Below, piece after piece: positions 51,422 through 60,635 of a DNA stretch of 64,000 nucleotides. Both the position numbers and the translations under genes were made by a program. Where the stretch lies: contig NZ_LRPC01000028.1 in the NCBI RefSeq assembly GCF_001592965.1, positions 124,001 through 188,000 on the forward strand. The letters are read 5' to 3'. This stretch comes from Roseivirga spongicola. GTDB lineage: Bacteria; Bacteroidota; Bacteroidia; Cytophagales; Cyclobacteriaceae. The notes below the pieces were generated by a model. That model was not told where the DNA came from. It searched no databases and saw only the letters and a list, made by a program, of their open reading frames with translations. The first letter of the stretch is position 1, and each line of letters starts with the position of its first letter.

Positions 51422-53116
51422 TTATTGCTCGTCTTTAGTAGCTGTTAAATCCATGCTGATGTCTTGTCCACCGAAAGAAACGGTAGCAGTAGCATCGTAA
51501 GTTTTGCCAGTTACAGTACCAACAACCACAATTTGAACAGATTGGCCACCAGCATCTATAGAGAAATCGAATGCTAATTCGCTATCTCTAAAGCTAATGT
51601 TGTTCATAGCGGTGTCTGGGCTTCCATCGTCACTAGTTAAGTAGCCAGAGTAATTGCTACCCTCTTTGCTGATTACCATTTTACCACCTTGGTCTCCCTG
51701 AGGGGTGATTAGGGCGTAAGTCCAAGAACCAGTAACTGGGTCTCCAGTAGTTGCACTAGAGTTATCACCACCGTTAGCAGCTTTCTTTCTTTCTTTAACT
51801 TCGTACTCGTACTTGTCTCCGTCAACAAACATCATCTTTACCTTAGCATCTTTAGTAAAAAGAGGGGCAGTGGTAACCATAACGTTAGCTAGTTTTCCCG
51901 TTTCCACTGTTCCGACAACTTGAGAAATACCAAGAATAGAAGCAGGGTTAGTAGTAAGGGCAGCTAATGCAGCATCGGTACTTAAGCCATTGTCTATATA
52001 GGTTTGAACGTTTTTCCAGATAGAGTTTGATCTAACACTACCTACTGCAAAACCGAAGTTTACACCAGCCTCTTGAAGTTTAGCAGCCTGAGCTACATGA
52101 ATTTTGTAGAATTCCATTCTTCTTTCTTCCATGGCAGCCATTTCTTCAGACTTGTCTTCGTCATCGCTTGCTTTTGGTTCATCAGGTAAATCTAATGAAA
52201 GGAAGATAGGGGTGTTGGTGGCTTTGAGCTCGTCTGCCAATTCCCAAGACTGCTCAACTCCAGCTACAATAAGTGGAAAACCGAGGTCGTCTCTTAGTCT
52301 CATGGCACGTCTTACATCAAGCACGCCATCTACATTGAACATAACAGGCTTTTGCTGAGCAATAACAGGGAAGAAAGCTTGGCTTACTCTGTCATTTTCA
52401 GGTCTTGTCATGCCAGCAGGGTTCTGAGCATAAAGTTCTGAGTGCTTTTTGTCCTGAACGGCATTTCTGTACAAGTTTCTCCACTTGGCCATCATACCCA
52501 GAATGTTACCAGGGTAAGCTCCAGGAGCTCCAACCCACTGCGCGAAAAGAGCTGCATCCTTCTTCATAATGATGTCATCTGCATGATCTGCATCATTTAA
52601 AAGAATTAGAGCACTTGAGCCAGGAAGCATTCTACCGTAAGGAACAGTATTAGAAATAGCAAATCCAGCTTCTCTTAAGCTAGCAATAGAAGAGCTTTCT
52701 ACATCTAATTGCTCAACTACACTGTTTTCTGGCGTAATACCAGCATAAAAATTTGGAGGGTCTGGAGTGAAAAGATTTTGTGGTCTCTGTGGATTCTCTG
52801 GTCTTTTTGCTCCCGTATTAGACATACCGTCTATAAAGGCAGCATAAACGTAGAGCTCAGAAGCATCTATTACCTGTGCATTGGCAGGGATAGAAGCATT
52901 TTTGCCCACACTCTGAATAAGACCATCTTTGATGATTACAGTTGTTTCTTTCAGTTCCGTTCCCGGTTTGGTTATAACCGTTGCGTTGGTTAACGCGTAG
53001 GTTCTGGTTACTGGCGACTCTCCGGTAGGGTCGCTTTGTGCCCAGCTACTTAATGAGATAACCGACATTGAAAGTAGCAACACAGCGTGAAGACATAACT
53101 TTCGAAGTGATTTCAT
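51422..53116 (-). CDS. Exported amidohydrolase-superfamily protein lacking metal ligands, with C-terminal beta domain
   Basis: About 564 residues from the ATG at 53116 (MKSLRKLCLHAVLLLSMSVISLSSWAQ signal); a TTG three codons earlier is the open-frame limit. The amidohydrolase frame is clear ('YALTNATVITKPGTELKETTVIIKDGLIQSVGKNASIPANAQVIDA'), but H-x-H is replaced by FIDGMSNTG (about 94-102) and the later His are absent ('MFNVDGVLDVRRAM', 'VAGVEQSWELADEL'). The last 105 residues form an extra beta-rich domain ('GSWTYALITPQGDQGGKMVI' to 'GQDISMDLTATKDEQ'). First gene of the operon, 11 nt before the middle one. Confidence 0.82.
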   Translation of the reverse strand: MKSLRKLCLHAVLLLSMSVISLSSWAQSDPTGESPVTRTYALTNATVITKPGTELKETTVIIKDGLIQSVGKNASIPANAQVIDASELYVYAAFIDGMSNTGAKRPENPQRPQNLFTPDPPNFYAGITPENSVVEQLDVESSSIASLREAGFAISNTVPYGRMLPGSSALILLNDADHADDIIMKKDAALFAQWVGAPGAYPGNILGMMAKWRNLYRNAVQDKKHSELYAQNPAGMTRPENDRVSQAFFPVIAQQKPVMFNVDGVLDVRRAMRLRDDLGFPLIVAGVEQSWELADELKATNTPIFLSLDLPDEPKASDDEDKSEEMAAMEERRMEFYKIHVAQAAKLQEAGVNFGFAVGSVRSNSIWKNVQTYIDNGLSTDAALAALTTNPASILGISQVVGTVETGKLANVMVTTAPLFTKDAKVKMMFVDGDKYEYEVKERKKAANGGDNSSATTGDPVTGSWTYALITPQGDQGGKMVISKEGSNYSGYLTSDDGSPDTAMNNISFRDSELAFDFSIDAGGQSVQIVVVGTVTGKTYDATATVSFGGQDISMDLTATKDEQ

Positions 53117-53151
53117 GTTTAGCAATTTAGTTTAGAGTTAAAATCAAGGAG

Positions 53152-53183
53152 AAAATATACGGTAAACCTACTATGAATTCAAA
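53152..53183 (-). promoter_or_regulatory. Bacteroidota-type promoter of the amidohydrolase operon
   Basis: On the minus strand, TTTG (53180-53183) is followed after 20 bases by TATATTTT (53152-53159), one mismatch from the TAnnTTTG -7 consensus. It would start transcription about 25-30 bases before the ATG at 53116. Confidence 0.5.
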
Positions 53184-53268
53184 ATCTTATATGAGAGTGG
53201 CAGCATATTGATGTTGAGGGTAGGAGATGGCTAAGTGACTTATGTCATGTGAATAGCTTTAATAGAAA

Positions 53269-53393
53269 GAGGCTACTTAAAAGCTTACTATTATATCGGT
53301 CAGCATCTCTAGAAACTCCTTACTTACCATAAAAGGAAATAGGGTTTCGGGTAGAACAATCAATGCCGATTTTTAAGCTTATTAGGTAGCCTC
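53269..53393. repeat. MITE-like imperfect inverted repeat
   Basis: GAGGCTACTTAAAAGCTTA (53269-53287) is matched in reverse by TAAGCTTATTAGGTAGCCTC (53374-53393), with one substitution and one extra base. The tips resemble those of the element at 5010-5138 (AGGCT..CTTAAAA). This fills most of the 312-bp gene-free stretch upstream of the amidohydrolase operon; no coding sequence is present. Confidence 0.5.
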
Positions 53394-53407
53394 CTTTTGT
53401 TCAAGAA

Positions 53408-53426
53408 TTAGCAGCAGTGCTGCTAA
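53408..53426. terminator. Palindromic hairpin downstream of the metalloprotease gene
   Basis: TTAGCAGCA-G-TGCTGCTAA is a 9-bp perfect palindrome around one base, 12 bases after the minus-strand metalloprotease stop. No strong T-tract follows, so terminator function is probable but not certain. Confidence 0.5.
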
Positions 53427-53437
53427 GGAAAGTAACT

Positions 53438-55927
53438 CTAGTCTTCCATATCTAGGATTTCCTTAATTCTATCTTGAAGGTCAATCAGGTGTAAATTCCC
53501 AGCTCTGTTATTAGTATACTTGCTTTGAGCAGTTTTTAGGTCTGATAAAAGAGTCTTTAATTCACCCTTCACTGCAGGTCTAATATCAGACTGCTCAATA
53601 TTTACTTGTCTAGCTTGGAAGCTGCTTGCTTCATTGTTCATTAAATACTCAAGCCTTTCAACAAATGCTCTTTGAAGGTTTCTTCTGTAAGTAGAGATCT
53701 CACTACCTGTACTCAACTCTGAGAACAAACCCTTTTTGGTGTCTGCCAATAGTTGGTAAATGGTGTAAGTGTTTCTACCCTTAAAAGCTTCAGCTTCAAT
53801 AAGGCGCTGCATTCTGGTAGGGTCTAAAAGGGAGTTTAAGAATGAAGACTGTGTGCTTCTAATTCTGTTTACTGCACCATAGTTTTCTATTTTTCTCAGT
53901 AAATCCTCATCTAGCAACCACTCTGGAGTATTGAAGGCATACTTCATAAGCCAGTTCATTGCTTCTACTTGCTGAGATTCTGGAAGTACCTCATAAACTA
54001 CCCCTTGTTGTTCGGTAGACTTATAATTCTCGGTAATTCCGCCAACATTGGTTATTACGTGTCCTACAAACCTTCTCCACTGACCAATGATTTCACCATA
54101 GATTTCTTCTGTATCAGAATAGTCTTCGCCAGGTTTTGTAGTCCAATCTAGCAGGTTAGGAACCACTTTTTTCAAGTTCTCCATGCCATAGGCATCAGCT
54201 TTCATTGAGTTATCACCCAAGTCTTCTGTTTGAGCTTCAGGGTTTGTGCCATCACCTCCGCCAAAGCGATACATTCTGTCATTAGCTTTAGAGATTATCC
54301 ATTCATTCAAGGTAGCTTTTTCTTCTTCTGGCGAATTAGCGTTAGGGATATATCTATATCCCCAATTGATTGAATATTTATCATAAGGGCCAATTTTTCG
54401 AATAAACCTTTTCACGCCATCGCCTGGCTGAGCAATGTAATTTAGTCTAGCATAATCCATGATGGTTGGGGCTACACCGTACTCTTCTGCAAACTCTGGA
54501 TTTCTTAATGATTCAACAGGGTAGGCCGAACTAGCTTTCATGTTGTGAGGAAGTCCTAAAGCATGACCTATTTCATGCGCAATTACTGCTCTCATCATTT
54601 CACCTATTTCATCTTCAGGCGTATCTAAAGTTCTTGCTTTTGGGTTTGCCGCACCGGTTTGAATCATATACCAATTACGGTAAGAACGAAGGTGGTTGTG
54701 GAACCAGATAATGTCACTTTCTATAATTTCACCAGTTCTTGGGTCGGCAGTACTTGGGCCTACTGCATTTCTTGTCATGCTAGCGATGTACCTAACCGTT
54801 GAATAGCGTGCATCTTCAGGGCTCCAGTCAGGATCTTCTTCAGGGCTAGGAGGGTCTTTGGCAATAATGGCATTTTTGAAACCAGCAGCTTCAAATGCCA
54901 CTTGCCAATCTTCAATACCTAACTTAAACCACTTTCTGAATTTTTCTGGAGTGGCAGGGTCTAAGTAATAAACTATTGGCTTAATAGGCTCTACTAGCTC
55001 TCCACGTGCATAAGCAGCTTTGTCTTTTGGTTCGAGCCTCCATCTTTTGAGAAAAGTAACTTGATCTCCTTTAAGTGCATCTGAACTGTAGTTGATATTT
55101 CTTTGAGTGAACCATCCGACTCTCTGATCTGCCAAACGCGGCATCATCTTATCTTCTGGTAGCTTGATCATTGATTGACTCACTTTCATAGAAATTAAGC
55201 CAGTTTCAGAGTTAGATGGTGGTCGCCCAGCATCGTAAGTCATTACTTGACGAACCTCTACGTTGATTGGGAAAGACTTGGTAGACTCTACATAGCTTTT
55301 GTCTGAATCTAGTCTTCTTACCTGCATTTGGCTTCTCATCCCGCTACTTAAAGCACTAATGGCCTTAGTATCTTGGTTGAAAAAGCCGGTCACATCAATT
55401 AGGTAAGCCGATGAATCTTTCGGTTGGCCTTCTATTTTGAAAGAACCGATGATCGGGGCAAAATTGTTGTTTGCCACAGACTTAAATATAGCATCGGTGC
55501 TGTCTGCTACGTTATTGAAAGAGATGGTTTTGAGGTAAATCTTTCCCTGAATCTCTTCCCACTGAACTACTTGTTCATTCATTTTCCAACCTGAGCCTAA
55601 AAAAGGGCTGAGATTTTCTGGAGAAGCCACCAAGCGAGTAATCCAAAGCATATCTTTCTTTAGCTCAGACTTTGGAATTTCGAACATGATTTTGGAATCG
55701 TCTTGATAGACATTAAAGATTCCTTCATCTAGCTGCATGCCCTTTACAACCGACTCATAGGTTTTCTCCTGTTTTTTAGGAGTCTCCTGCTTGGGCTGGT
55801 CTGCTGCTTCATTTTGTTGGTTTCTATTGCGCCTCTGCGCCTGGGTATCGGTGCTGCCCATTAGCACAAAGCCTAGCGTGATAGCGGCTATCACGGACTT
55901 TCTGGTCAATCTGTATTGCATATACAT
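53438..55927 (-). CDS. Exported zinc-dependent metalloprotease (DUF5117/DUF5118 type)
   Basis: 829 residues with a Sec signal ending TQAQ (about residue 30), followed by a low-complexity Arg/Asn/Gln linker. The metzincin zinc motif HEIGHALGLPH is at 451-461 (His451, Glu452, His455, His461). The flanking arrangement, with the N-terminal 'MLWITRLVASPENLSPFLGSGWKMNEQVVQWE' and 'RDIKWGFRWG'-like central region, matches the DUF5118-DUF5117 metalloprotease family that is common in Bacteroidota. Substrates are unknown. Two start codons, 55927 and 55921, are close together. The gene is divergent from the sterol desaturase-family gene with almost no spacer, so the promoters overlap. Confidence 0.9.
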   Translation of the reverse strand: MYMQYRLTRKSVIAAITLGFVLMGSTDTQAQRRNRNQQNEAADQPKQETPKKQEKTYESVVKGMQLDEGIFNVYQDDSKIMFEIPKSELKKDMLWITRLVASPENLSPFLGSGWKMNEQVVQWEEIQGKIYLKTISFNNVADSTDAIFKSVANNNFAPIIGSFKIEGQPKDSSAYLIDVTGFFNQDTKAISALSSGMRSQMQVRRLDSDKSYVESTKSFPINVEVRQVMTYDAGRPPSNSETGLISMKVSQSMIKLPEDKMMPRLADQRVGWFTQRNINYSSDALKGDQVTFLKRWRLEPKDKAAYARGELVEPIKPIVYYLDPATPEKFRKWFKLGIEDWQVAFEAAGFKNAIIAKDPPSPEEDPDWSPEDARYSTVRYIASMTRNAVGPSTADPRTGEIIESDIIWFHNHLRSYRNWYMIQTGAANPKARTLDTPEDEIGEMMRAVIAHEIGHALGLPHNMKASSAYPVESLRNPEFAEEYGVAPTIMDYARLNYIAQPGDGVKRFIRKIGPYDKYSINWGYRYIPNANSPEEEKATLNEWIISKANDRMYRFGGGDGTNPEAQTEDLGDNSMKADAYGMENLKKVVPNLLDWTTKPGEDYSDTEEIYGEIIGQWRRFVGHVITNVGGITENYKSTEQQGVVYEVLPESQQVEAMNWLMKYAFNTPEWLLDEDLLRKIENYGAVNRIRSTQSSFLNSLLDPTRMQRLIEAEAFKGRNTYTIYQLLADTKKGLFSELSTGSEISTYRRNLQRAFVERLEYLMNNEASSFQARQVNIEQSDIRPAVKGELKTLLSDLKTAQSKYTNNRAGNLHLIDLQDRIKEILDMED

Positions 55928-55943
55928 TTATATTAGTCAATCT

Positions 55944-56924
55944 TTGAAAAAAGGGGAAACTCTGCAATTCAAAAAGTGTTATTCATACAGTGGGTTATTG
56001 ATTATTTTAGTGGTTGGTTCAAAGCTGCTTTTTGTGGAGAGGTATATTGAAATTATAAGAAATGCGTATGAAGGCTATGCCAACTATTTGTGGCAAGAGA
56101 TAAGCTTTCAATATGACTATAAACCTTGGTGGCAAAATTACTTTTGGGCACTTATTCTTATTTCGCTGCTTTTTCTCACTTGGGAATGGCTAAGGCCGTG
56201 GAGAAAAGATCAGCCAAAGTTTAGAAAAGACTTTTGGCTAGATGCATTTTACATGTTCTTCAACTTCTTTCTTTTTTCACTCATACTTTTTAATGCTCTT
56301 TCGGAAGTATTTGTAAACGCTTTCAACGACTTTCTTGGATTATTTGGCTTGACCAACGTGGTCGCTTTGGAAATTGGTTCGTGGTCTATTCTTTTGCAAC
56401 TGTTTACTCTTTTTATAATTCGTGACTTTATTCAATGGTGGACCCACCGATTGTTGCATTATTCTCCAAGGCTCTGGGAATATCATAAAGTACATCATTC
56501 CGTAGAGCAGATGGGTTTTGCTGCTCATTTGCGCTATCACTGGATGGAAACGGTGGTGTACCGAACTATTGAGTATTTACCACTGGCCATGATTGGTTTC
56601 GGAATTGATGATTTCTTCTTCGTTCACATGTTCACCCTTGCCATTGGCCATTGGAATCACGCAAATATTAAGGTTCGCTTAGGGCCTTTGAAATACGTAT
56701 TGAATAACCCCAATATGCATATGTGGCACCATGCTCATGATCTTCCGGAAGACCGAAAGTATGGAGTGAACTTTGGGCTTACACTTAGCATATGGGACTA
56801 TCTTTTTGGAACAGCCTACATACCTTACTCAGGTAAATCAATAAAGCTTGGCTTTCCCGGGGTAAAGAAGTTTCCAAAAACTTTCTGGCAGCAAATAACG
56901 CATGGTTTTAGGAAGAGGTACTGA
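55944..56924 (+). CDS. Sterol desaturase/fatty acid hydroxylase-family membrane protein
   Basis: Di-iron membrane oxygenase of about 326 residues. Several helices are followed by the His-box series HRLLH, HKVHHS, 'HWNHAN' and HMWHHAHD, which are the iron ligands of the family. The frame is open back to 55791, but the upstream part is antisense to the metalloprotease gene. There is no ATG in the plausible region, so a TTG at 55944 (LKKGETLQFKKC) is proposed; the exact start is uncertain. Possible substrates are sphingolipid, hopanoid or carotenoid-like lipids; none can be chosen from the context. Confidence 0.82.
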   Translation: MKKGETLQFKKCYSYSGLLIILVVGSKLLFVERYIEIIRNAYEGYANYLWQEISFQYDYKPWWQNYFWALILISLLFLTWEWLRPWRKDQPKFRKDFWLDAFYMFFNFFLFSLILFNALSEVFVNAFNDFLGLFGLTNVVALEIGSWSILLQLFTLFIIRDFIQWWTHRLLHYSPRLWEYHKVHHSVEQMGFAAHLRYHWMETVVYRTIEYLPLAMIGFGIDDFFFVHMFTLAIGHWNHANIKVRLGPLKYVLNNPNMHMWHHAHDLPEDRKYGVNFGLTLSIWDYLFGTAYIPYSGKSIKLGFPGVKKFPKTFWQQITHGFRKRY

Positions 56925-57288
56925 ATTTTGCAATATGCTTACTGAGATACTCCCAGAGAGTGTTGATTCTCTAAGTCATTTCGACCGCAGAGATAAATCC
57001 TATTCACAGGCATAGGATGCACTGGACTTTACAATACTTAGGAACCCCTTAGAAATAAGGAATCAGGTGTCAGCACGTTTCTACCCCGAGTGAGCGAGGG
57101 ATCTGCCTAAAATAAATCTTGGCCGATTCTTCGGCTGCGCTCAGAATGAAAAAGAGAGGACTGTTTATCTCATTACTCAATACCCATGACCCAATACCTT
57201 TAGCAACTTTCACCTCGTTATAAGTCATACACATTTCGCCCTGTACCAAATCAAAAATCTTATCTTCATTACTCTAAAACTTTTAGCA
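56925..57288. repeat. 364-bp intergenic stretch with a dispersed-type repeat
   Basis: No gene is seen. The centre (about 57077-57151) reads 'TTTCTACCCCGAGTGAGCG', then 'AGGGATCTGCC', and ends with a hairpin ATTCTTCGGCTGCGCTCAGAAT. A separate 'GTCATTTCGACCGCAGAGA' occurs near 56976. These phrases match the type of non-coding repeat scattered through many Bacteroidota genomes. The last 100 bases before the next gene are AT-rich and hold its promoter. Confidence 0.5.
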
Positions 57289-57810
57289 ATGAAAAGACTA
57301 TTCTTCCTTTTGACTCTCGTAGCCTCAACGCTTCAACTAAATGCTCAGGATGTAAATCCAAAAGATGTAGAATCAATGGACGCTATTTTAGCAGCTCTTT
57401 ATGATGTTATTTCAGGCCCGGCAGGAGAGAAGCGCGATTGGGATAGAATGAAAAGCCTGTTTGTTCCAGAAGGAAGGTTAATGCCAACTGGGAAAAATCC
57501 ACAAACTGGAGAGGTGGGGTACCGAACTTGGACTGTTCAGGAGTATATTGATCAGGCTGGAGTAAGTTTAGAGCGAGATGGCTTTTTTGAAATCGAGATT
57601 GCAAGAAAAGTGGAACAGTATGGCACTATTGCACATGTGTTTTCTACCTATGAATCGCGAAGAAATGAAAGCGATGAAAAGCCTTTCGCTAGGGGTATCA
57701 ACAGTATTCAGCTGCTGAAGGGAACAGATCGTTGGTTTATCGTTTCTGTCTTTTGGATGGGGGAAAGTGCTGCGTTTCCTCTCCCAGAGAGGTATTTAAG
57801 AAACAGGTAG
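57289..57810 (+). CDS. Exported NTF2/SnoaL-like protein
   Basis: 173 residues with a signal peptide ending LNAQ (about residue 20). The mature part has the cone-shaped alpha+beta pattern of NTF2-like proteins: 'DVESMDAILAALYDVISGPAGEKRDWDRMKSLFVPEGRLMP' helices, then strands 'FFEIEIARKVEQYGTIAHVFSTYESRR' and 'INSIQLLKGTDRWFIVSVFWMGE'. Such proteins may bind small ligands or be enzymes; no catalytic residue is assigned. Monocistronic. Confidence 0.75.
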   Translation: MKRLFFLLTLVASTLQLNAQDVNPKDVESMDAILAALYDVISGPAGEKRDWDRMKSLFVPEGRLMPTGKNPQTGEVGYRTWTVQEYIDQAGVSLERDGFFEIEIARKVEQYGTIAHVFSTYESRRNESDEKPFARGINSIQLLKGTDRWFIVSVFWMGESAAFPLPERYLRNR

Positions 57811-57856
57811 GTTTCTTTCTTTTGTGCAAGATGTAATCCATCCTGTAACGGTAGAA

Positions 57857-58879
57857 TCAGTACCTTATCTTACGCTCTTCAACCTTTATTGTGATGCCAT
57901 TAGAGTAAGTAGTTTTTTTGATCCAATTGCCTTTGTGATCATATTCATAAAAGGTAGCGTAGCGGTCTACATAAGTACCTCTTAATGTGCGAGATTCGTA
58001 TTCTATTAGGTCGTTATCTACATAGATTTCTTTGAATCTCGACCTGAAACTGGTAGTGTCTCCAGTTTTGTAAAACCCTTTGATTAAAACTCTGGCTGAG
58101 TCATGATTTATCTCTACATGTTTTTCACTTGGCCATTCGGCAGATTGAAAATAGGTGGTTTCCTTAACCACTGAGTCTGGTGCGTAATGAAAACGGGTTG
58201 ATGTAACCAGTAAATCGTTTTTATAGGTTTGAATTCGCCTAGGCTGAAATGCGGTATCATATTCATGAACTAATTTAGTGCGGCTAGTAGACTTAACTGC
58301 TTTATAATTAATGTTAGATGATGGTGTAGATGCCAAGTCGAAGTATTCTTCAGAAACTAGATCGTCTTGCTCATTGTAGTGGTAGAGCCAATATCTGGTA
58401 AGTCTATCAATGCCTTGAAATTCTTCCTTGGCAACTAATTTCATTTTGTCATTATACCTCAATCTGGTTTTGGAATGAACCGTTCCTGTTAAGCGGTAGA
58501 TCACTTCTTCGGAAAGGAGGCTGTTGTCGTCATAATGGTAAGCTATCCGAGGAATACTCTCAAAATCACCTTTCCTTATTTGTTCAATAATTCTTCCTCT
58601 TGTATCATACTCATAGGTTATTTCCGGTGTCCCACTTTTTCTAAATTCAATTTTAACCAGCTTACCAGAAGAGTAGAAATAATGCTTAGTGATTGCTGAC
58701 TTGGCCAATCGTGCAGCTTCTGGGTCATAGTTGTACTCTAATATTGAGAACTGCTCTGGAGAACCCTTTAAGCTTTTATCTACCCAAATATTTTGCAAGT
58801 GAGAAGACTCAAAGGAGGGGAGTTGACTCCAAACCCAGCAGGGTATTGCCATAAAAAAGAAAAGCATCACGCTGCGCAT
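57857..58879 (-). CDS. Exported YD/RHS-like repeat protein
   Basis: 340 residues with a signal peptide (MRSVMLFFFMAIPCWVWSQ). The body is a series of degenerate YD-type repeats of the 'YEYDTRGRIIEQI' form: 'EITYEYDTRGRIIEQIRKG', 'RYNDKMKLVAKEEF', 'YHYNEQDDLVSEEYF', 'FYEYDHKGNWIKKTTY'. These are common in Bacteroidota surface or periplasmic proteins and suggest a beta-shell or filament. No toxin domain or T9SS tail is present, so a complete RHS toxin is unlikely. Function unknown. Confidence 0.72.
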   Translation of the reverse strand: MRSVMLFFFMAIPCWVWSQLPSFESSHLQNIWVDKSLKGSPEQFSILEYNYDPEAARLAKSAITKHYFYSSGKLVKIEFRKSGTPEITYEYDTRGRIIEQIRKGDFESIPRIAYHYDDNSLLSEEVIYRLTGTVHSKTRLRYNDKMKLVAKEEFQGIDRLTRYWLYHYNEQDDLVSEEYFDLASTPSSNINYKAVKSTSRTKLVHEYDTAFQPRRIQTYKNDLLVTSTRFHYAPDSVVKETTYFQSAEWPSEKHVEINHDSARVLIKGFYKTGDTTSFRSRFKEIYVDNDLIEYESRTLRGTYVDRYATFYEYDHKGNWIKKTTYSNGITIKVEERKIRY

Positions 58880-58921
58880 GATGCTAAAGATAAAAAATGT
58901 AAGTGTTTTTAAAACAGGGGA

Positions 58922-60628
58922 TTAGAAACCGTCAGCCGTGTCGTCTCCTCTAGGGTCGGCTCCGCCTTCTAGGCGACCGTCAGGCAATACCAAAATGGCA
59001 TCAACTCTTCCAATGGTGCTACCTCCTCTCATGTCGTGTCCCATGCCTTTAAGTTTAGCAACCACAACACTGTCTATACCTGTTCCTTCATAGCGAACTA
59101 AATCTGGCAGCCACTGATGATGGAACCTAGGTGCATCGACAGCTTCTTGCATGGTCATTCCAAAATCTACCACATTCAATATTGTTTGAAAAACCGAAGT
59201 AATAATGGTTGAGCCACCAGGGGTTCCTACCACCATAAAAAGCTTATCATCTTTGGTTACTATGGTTGGGGTCATAGAACTTAGCATGCGCTTTTCAGGA
59301 GCAATTGAGTTGGCTTCGCCACCAACTAATCCGTACATGTTAGGCTCACCTGGTTTAATACTGAAATCATCCATTTCATTATTAAGTAAAAAGCCAGCGC
59401 CCCCAACAAATACTTTTGAACCCATTCCTCCATTTAAAGTGGTGGTTACCGAAACGGCATTGCCTTCAGCGTCTACCACAGAAAGGTGTGTGGTTTCTTC
59501 ACTCTCATACCCAGCAGGGCTACCGGCTTGAATAGCCGCACTGCGGGTTGCCTTTTCTGGATTAAAATCGCTCATTCTCTGAGTAGAGTAGTTCTTCTCC
59601 AACAGTCCGTTTAGGGGAACATTGTAAAAGTCCATATCTCCCAAGTGCTTGGATCTATCTGCATAAACTCTACGCTCTGCCTCCACAATAGCATGAATTG
59701 CTGCTACTGAATGAAACCCGAGTTCGCTAAGGTTAAAGTCTTCGACTGAGTTGAAAAGTTGTGTCAAAGCTATGCCGCCACTAGAAGGAGGTGGCATAGA
59801 AATGAACCCGTATTCGTGATAGGTTCCAGTGATTGGTTCTCTCCAAACCGCATCATACTTTTCTAAATCTTCAAGACTAATTAGCCCATCGCCTCTTTCC
59901 ATCTCTTCAACAATAAGTTGAGCGGTTTTTCCTTTATAAAAACCATCTCTACCATTGTCTCTTATGAGTGCTAGGGTAGCAGCTAATTCAGGAATGCTTA
60001 CCGTGTCACCTTCTTTCCATTCGTTTCCTTCTTCCGCCAAGAAGAAGTCTGGCATTATGGTATTATACTCCATGAATGCCTTTCTATTACTATTTAGACC
60101 ACGGGCTTCTCTTGCTGTAAGTGTCCAGCCATTAGCGGCTATGTCTATAGCAGGTTGTACCAATTCGGCCCAATTTAGCTTACCGTATTTCTTGTGAGCA
60201 GCCTCTAATCCTGCTACGGTTCCTGGTACTCCAGCTGCTAAATGTCCTCTTACACTTGCGTTAGGAATTACCTCACCGTTGTCATCCAGATACATGTCTC
60301 TACCTCCTGCTAAGGGTGCTTTTTCTCGATAATCTAACGTGGCAGTTTCTCCATTGGCCATGCGGCTTACCATAAAACCGCCTCCTCCAATATTGCCAGC
60401 CCCAGGATATACAACGGCCAAAGCAAACTGAGTAGCAATGGCAGCATCTACTGCATTTCCACCTTGTTTCAAAATGTTTTTACCCACTTCAGATGCCAGC
60501 GGATGGGCCGAAACCACCATGGCCTTGTCAACAACTAAGCCTCTTTTGCCTTCGGGCTTTTGTTGAGTGGTTTGCTCACATGAAAAAACAAGGAGCAGTA
60601 GAACTGCAATAAATGCTGCCTTCTTCAT
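58922..60628 (-). CDS. ggt: Gamma-glutamyltransferase lipoprotein
   Basis: Ntn-hydrolase of 568 residues that hydrolyses or transfers the gamma-glutamyl group of glutathione and related peptides. The N-terminus has a lipobox (LLLVFSC), so it is probably membrane-anchored rather than soluble. Family blocks include 'HPLASEVGKNILKQGGNAVDAAIAT', 'YPGAGNIGGGGFMV', 'MPPPSSGGIAL' and 'MLSSMTPTIV'. Autocleavage is expected before Thr379 (ETTHLSVVD), which becomes the catalytic residue. It lies 7 nt downstream of the S9 peptidase gene in the same operon, which fits joint degradation of exported or external peptides. Confidence 0.95.
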   Translation of the reverse strand: MKKAAFIAVLLLLVFSCEQTTQQKPEGKRGLVVDKAMVVSAHPLASEVGKNILKQGGNAVDAAIATQFALAVVYPGAGNIGGGGFMVSRMANGETATLDYREKAPLAGGRDMYLDDNGEVIPNASVRGHLAAGVPGTVAGLEAAHKKYGKLNWAELVQPAIDIAANGWTLTAREARGLNSNRKAFMEYNTIMPDFFLAEEGNEWKEGDTVSIPELAATLALIRDNGRDGFYKGKTAQLIVEEMERGDGLISLEDLEKYDAVWREPITGTYHEYGFISMPPPSSGGIALTQLFNSVEDFNLSELGFHSVAAIHAIVEAERRVYADRSKHLGDMDFYNVPLNGLLEKNYSTQRMSDFNPEKATRSAAIQAGSPAGYESEETTHLSVVDAEGNAVSVTTTLNGGMGSKVFVGGAGFLLNNEMDDFSIKPGEPNMYGLVGGEANSIAPEKRMLSSMTPTIVTKDDKLFMVVGTPGGSTIITSVFQTILNVVDFGMTMQEAVDAPRFHHQWLPDLVRYEGTGIDSVVVAKLKGMGHDMRGGSTIGRVDAILVLPDGRLEGGADPRGDDTADGF

Positions 60629-60635
60629 ACTTTAA

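Noticed and set aside
55791-55943. Longer N-terminus for the sterol desaturase-family protein
   Set aside because: This part is antisense to the signal-peptide region of the metalloprotease gene and has no resemblance to the family.
57857-58879. RHS toxin
   Set aside because: Only short degenerate YD-type repeats with a signal peptide; no core RHS shell length, no toxin domain and no immunity gene nearby.
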